The notes under the pieces were generated by a model that saw only the letters and a list, made by a program, of their open reading frames with translations, ran no database searches and was not told the DNA's origin. This document shows positions 62,668 through 64,000 of a stretch of DNA of 64,000 nucleotides, piece by piece. Position numbers and translations under genes: made by a program. Position 1 is the first letter of the stretch; each line of letters starts with the position of its first letter. Source of the stretch: Mariniphaga sp. GTDB taxonomy: Bacteria; Bacteroidota; Bacteroidia; Bacteroidales; Prolixibacteraceae. The stretch covers positions 1 through 64,000 of the forward strand of contig JAGXGA010000011.1 of assembly GCA_024636975.1 (NCBI GenBank), written 5' to 3'.

Positions 62668-63286
62668 GAAGCCAACCCGCACAGCCAAGCAAAATTGCAA
62701 TTCGCACAAGCCATCGTTCAGACTCAAAATTGCAATAAAGCTTGTCTGTTTGTCAACGCTTTTTTCTCCGACCCGAAAAACAAAATAGGGATAGTACTAA
62801 ATTGAAAATTAAGGAGTTTTTTTAAAAGAAAGTAAGCATTCGGCTATCCACGTCCAATAATATCCAATAATTTTTATAGTTAATTGCAGACAAAGATTGA
62901 ATTTTCAATAAAATTTGAGATAAATGAAGGGATTTGTCCAAAGAACTCCAACTTTTTTTGGAATCAGTCGGACACGGGTTTGCACTGCTGTGCTTTCTTC
63001 CGGTTAATTGTCTGAACCATGAATCACAAGATTACCATGATTTACCTGATTTCTTCTAATCATGGACATCGGGTAAATGTCTGAACCACGATTCACAGGA
63101 TTTTCATGATTACCAGATGCTTACTGATTATTCCGGACAAATTGTACCACCTATTCCGGGGTAAAGTGTACCACCTTTTTCAGGATGAACTTGTTTTACA
63201 AAAATGCATATTTTATTAATTGATATTTTATTTTGCTTAAAATATATTTTGACATGATGTCATGCTTTCGCAGTGACTTTTCTTTC

Positions 63287-63351
63287 CCCGAGGAGCAGTT
63301 GAGAACGGAAGGAGGGCGTAGCCCGACTGGAGTTCTCAACTGCTCCTCGGG
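63287..63351. terminator. 20-bp perfect inverted repeat around the istB stop, terminator-like
   Basis: CCCGAGGAGCAGTTGAGAAC (63287-63306) / GTTCTCAACTGCTCCTCGGG (63332-63351); loop contains GGGC-gta-GCCC. Confidence 0.7.
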
Positions 63352-64000
63352 CCTTTGTTTTTTCTTAATGATTCGCCTTTCAGGTCTATCCTGTGAGCAT
63401 TACCGGCAAGTCTATCCATGATGGCATCTGCCAGGGTAGGTTCTGCTATGAACTCGTACCATTTGGCAATCGGAAGTTGAGAAGTAATAATTACTGATTT
63501 TTTACCGTACCTATCTTCCAGTATCTGAAGAATGGCCAACCGGGTAATCGCATCAAAAGGATGCAACCCAAAATCATCCAGTATCAGTACATGTGTTTTT
63601 TCGATTTGGTTCAGCAGTTTAATAAAAGTACCATCCAGCTTTGTCTGGGAAACTTTTTCAAGAAAGCGGTTCATTCCGAAGTATAATACCCTATATCCCA
63701 AAGAACAAGCCTGACGTCCGAGTGCACATGCAATATAACTCTTGCCGCAGCCTGTTGCTCCGGTAATAAGAATGTTTTCCGCATTTTCAATAAACCGGCA
63801 GTCAGCCAATGACATAAGTTGGTCATTGGTGAGATTACGAGCAGCATTACAATAGATCTGTTCCAGTAGAGCATTATACCGAAGTTTACTGACCTTTAAA
63901 TACATTGTTGTTTTCTGGTTAACTCTGTACTGTCGTTCAGCTTCAGCAAGTCTGCCGATCAGTACATCTGATGTGAGTTGTTCATGAACAGGCATAGCCA
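63336..64000 (-). CDS. istB: IS21-family ATP-binding helper protein IstB (N-terminus probably beyond window)
   Basis: NILITGATGCGKSYIACALGRQACSLGYRVLYF; HVLILDDFGLHPFDA; VIITSQLPIAKWYEFIAEPTLADAIMDRLAGNAHRIDLKGESLRK. Confidence 0.92.
   Translation of the reverse strand, partial: AMPVHEQLTSDVLIGRLAEAERQYRVNQKTTMYLKVSKLRYNALLEQIYCNAARNLTNDQLMSLADCRFIENAENILITGATGCGKSYIACALGRQACSLGYRVLYFGMNRFLEKVSQTKLDGTFIKLLNQIEKTHVLILDDFGLHPFDAITRLAILQILEDRYGKKSVIITSQLPIAKWYEFIAEPTLADAIMDRLAGNAHRIDLKGESLRKNKGPRSS

Larger units (their letters stand above)
63125..64000 (-). mobile_element. IS21-family insertion sequence, partial (continues past the window end)
   Basis: IstB-like ORF plus terminal tandem motif CAAATTGTACCACCTATTCCGG / TAAAGTGTACCACCTTTTTCAG at about 63137-63183, typical of IS21 ends. 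Confidence 0.82.

Noticed and set aside
62668-63125. Remnant of drmC or a methyltransferase between drmB and IS21
   Set aside because: No ORF or motif (HKD, NPPY, PCQ) could be read in this ~460 bp; loss can only be tested beyond the window.
1-64000. Prophage or conjugative element
   Set aside because: No structural, integrase, relaxase or T4SS genes recognised in the window.

Overview
The window looks like a Bacteroidota chromosome segment: TonB receptor plus DUF4249, LytTR regulators, a DUF6266 protein, AT-rich intergenic DNA. From about 0 to 45 kb it carries mostly ordinary metabolic, transport and regulatory genes, separated by unusually repeat-rich intergenic DNA. Toxin-antitoxin loci are a BrnT/BrnA pair (about 32.0-32.5 kb) and a HicA/HicB pair (about 50.0-50.6 kb). 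The most notable region is 52.4-62.7 kb, a compact defence island on the + strand. It has (i) a two-gene CBASS-like operon, a CD-NTase overlapping by ATGA with a TIR-STING-like effector, and (ii) a tightly coupled three-gene DISARM-like operon: a large DrmE-like protein of unknown function, a DrmA-like helicase and a DrmB-like DUF1998 protein. No DISARM methyltransferase or PLD (DrmC) gene is visible in the window. An IS21-family element begins about 0.46 kb downstream and runs off the window edge. Other points of interest: a ~100-bp conserved element found four times just upstream of four unrelated genes; several dispersed hairpin or repeat families; a segmental duplication that produced a chimeric pseudogene; and unusual domain fusions (DUF4242/cyclase-like/AraC, PNPOx/GNAT, ABCG with a long N-terminal extension). 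All family calls come from reading motifs by eye; no database search was run.
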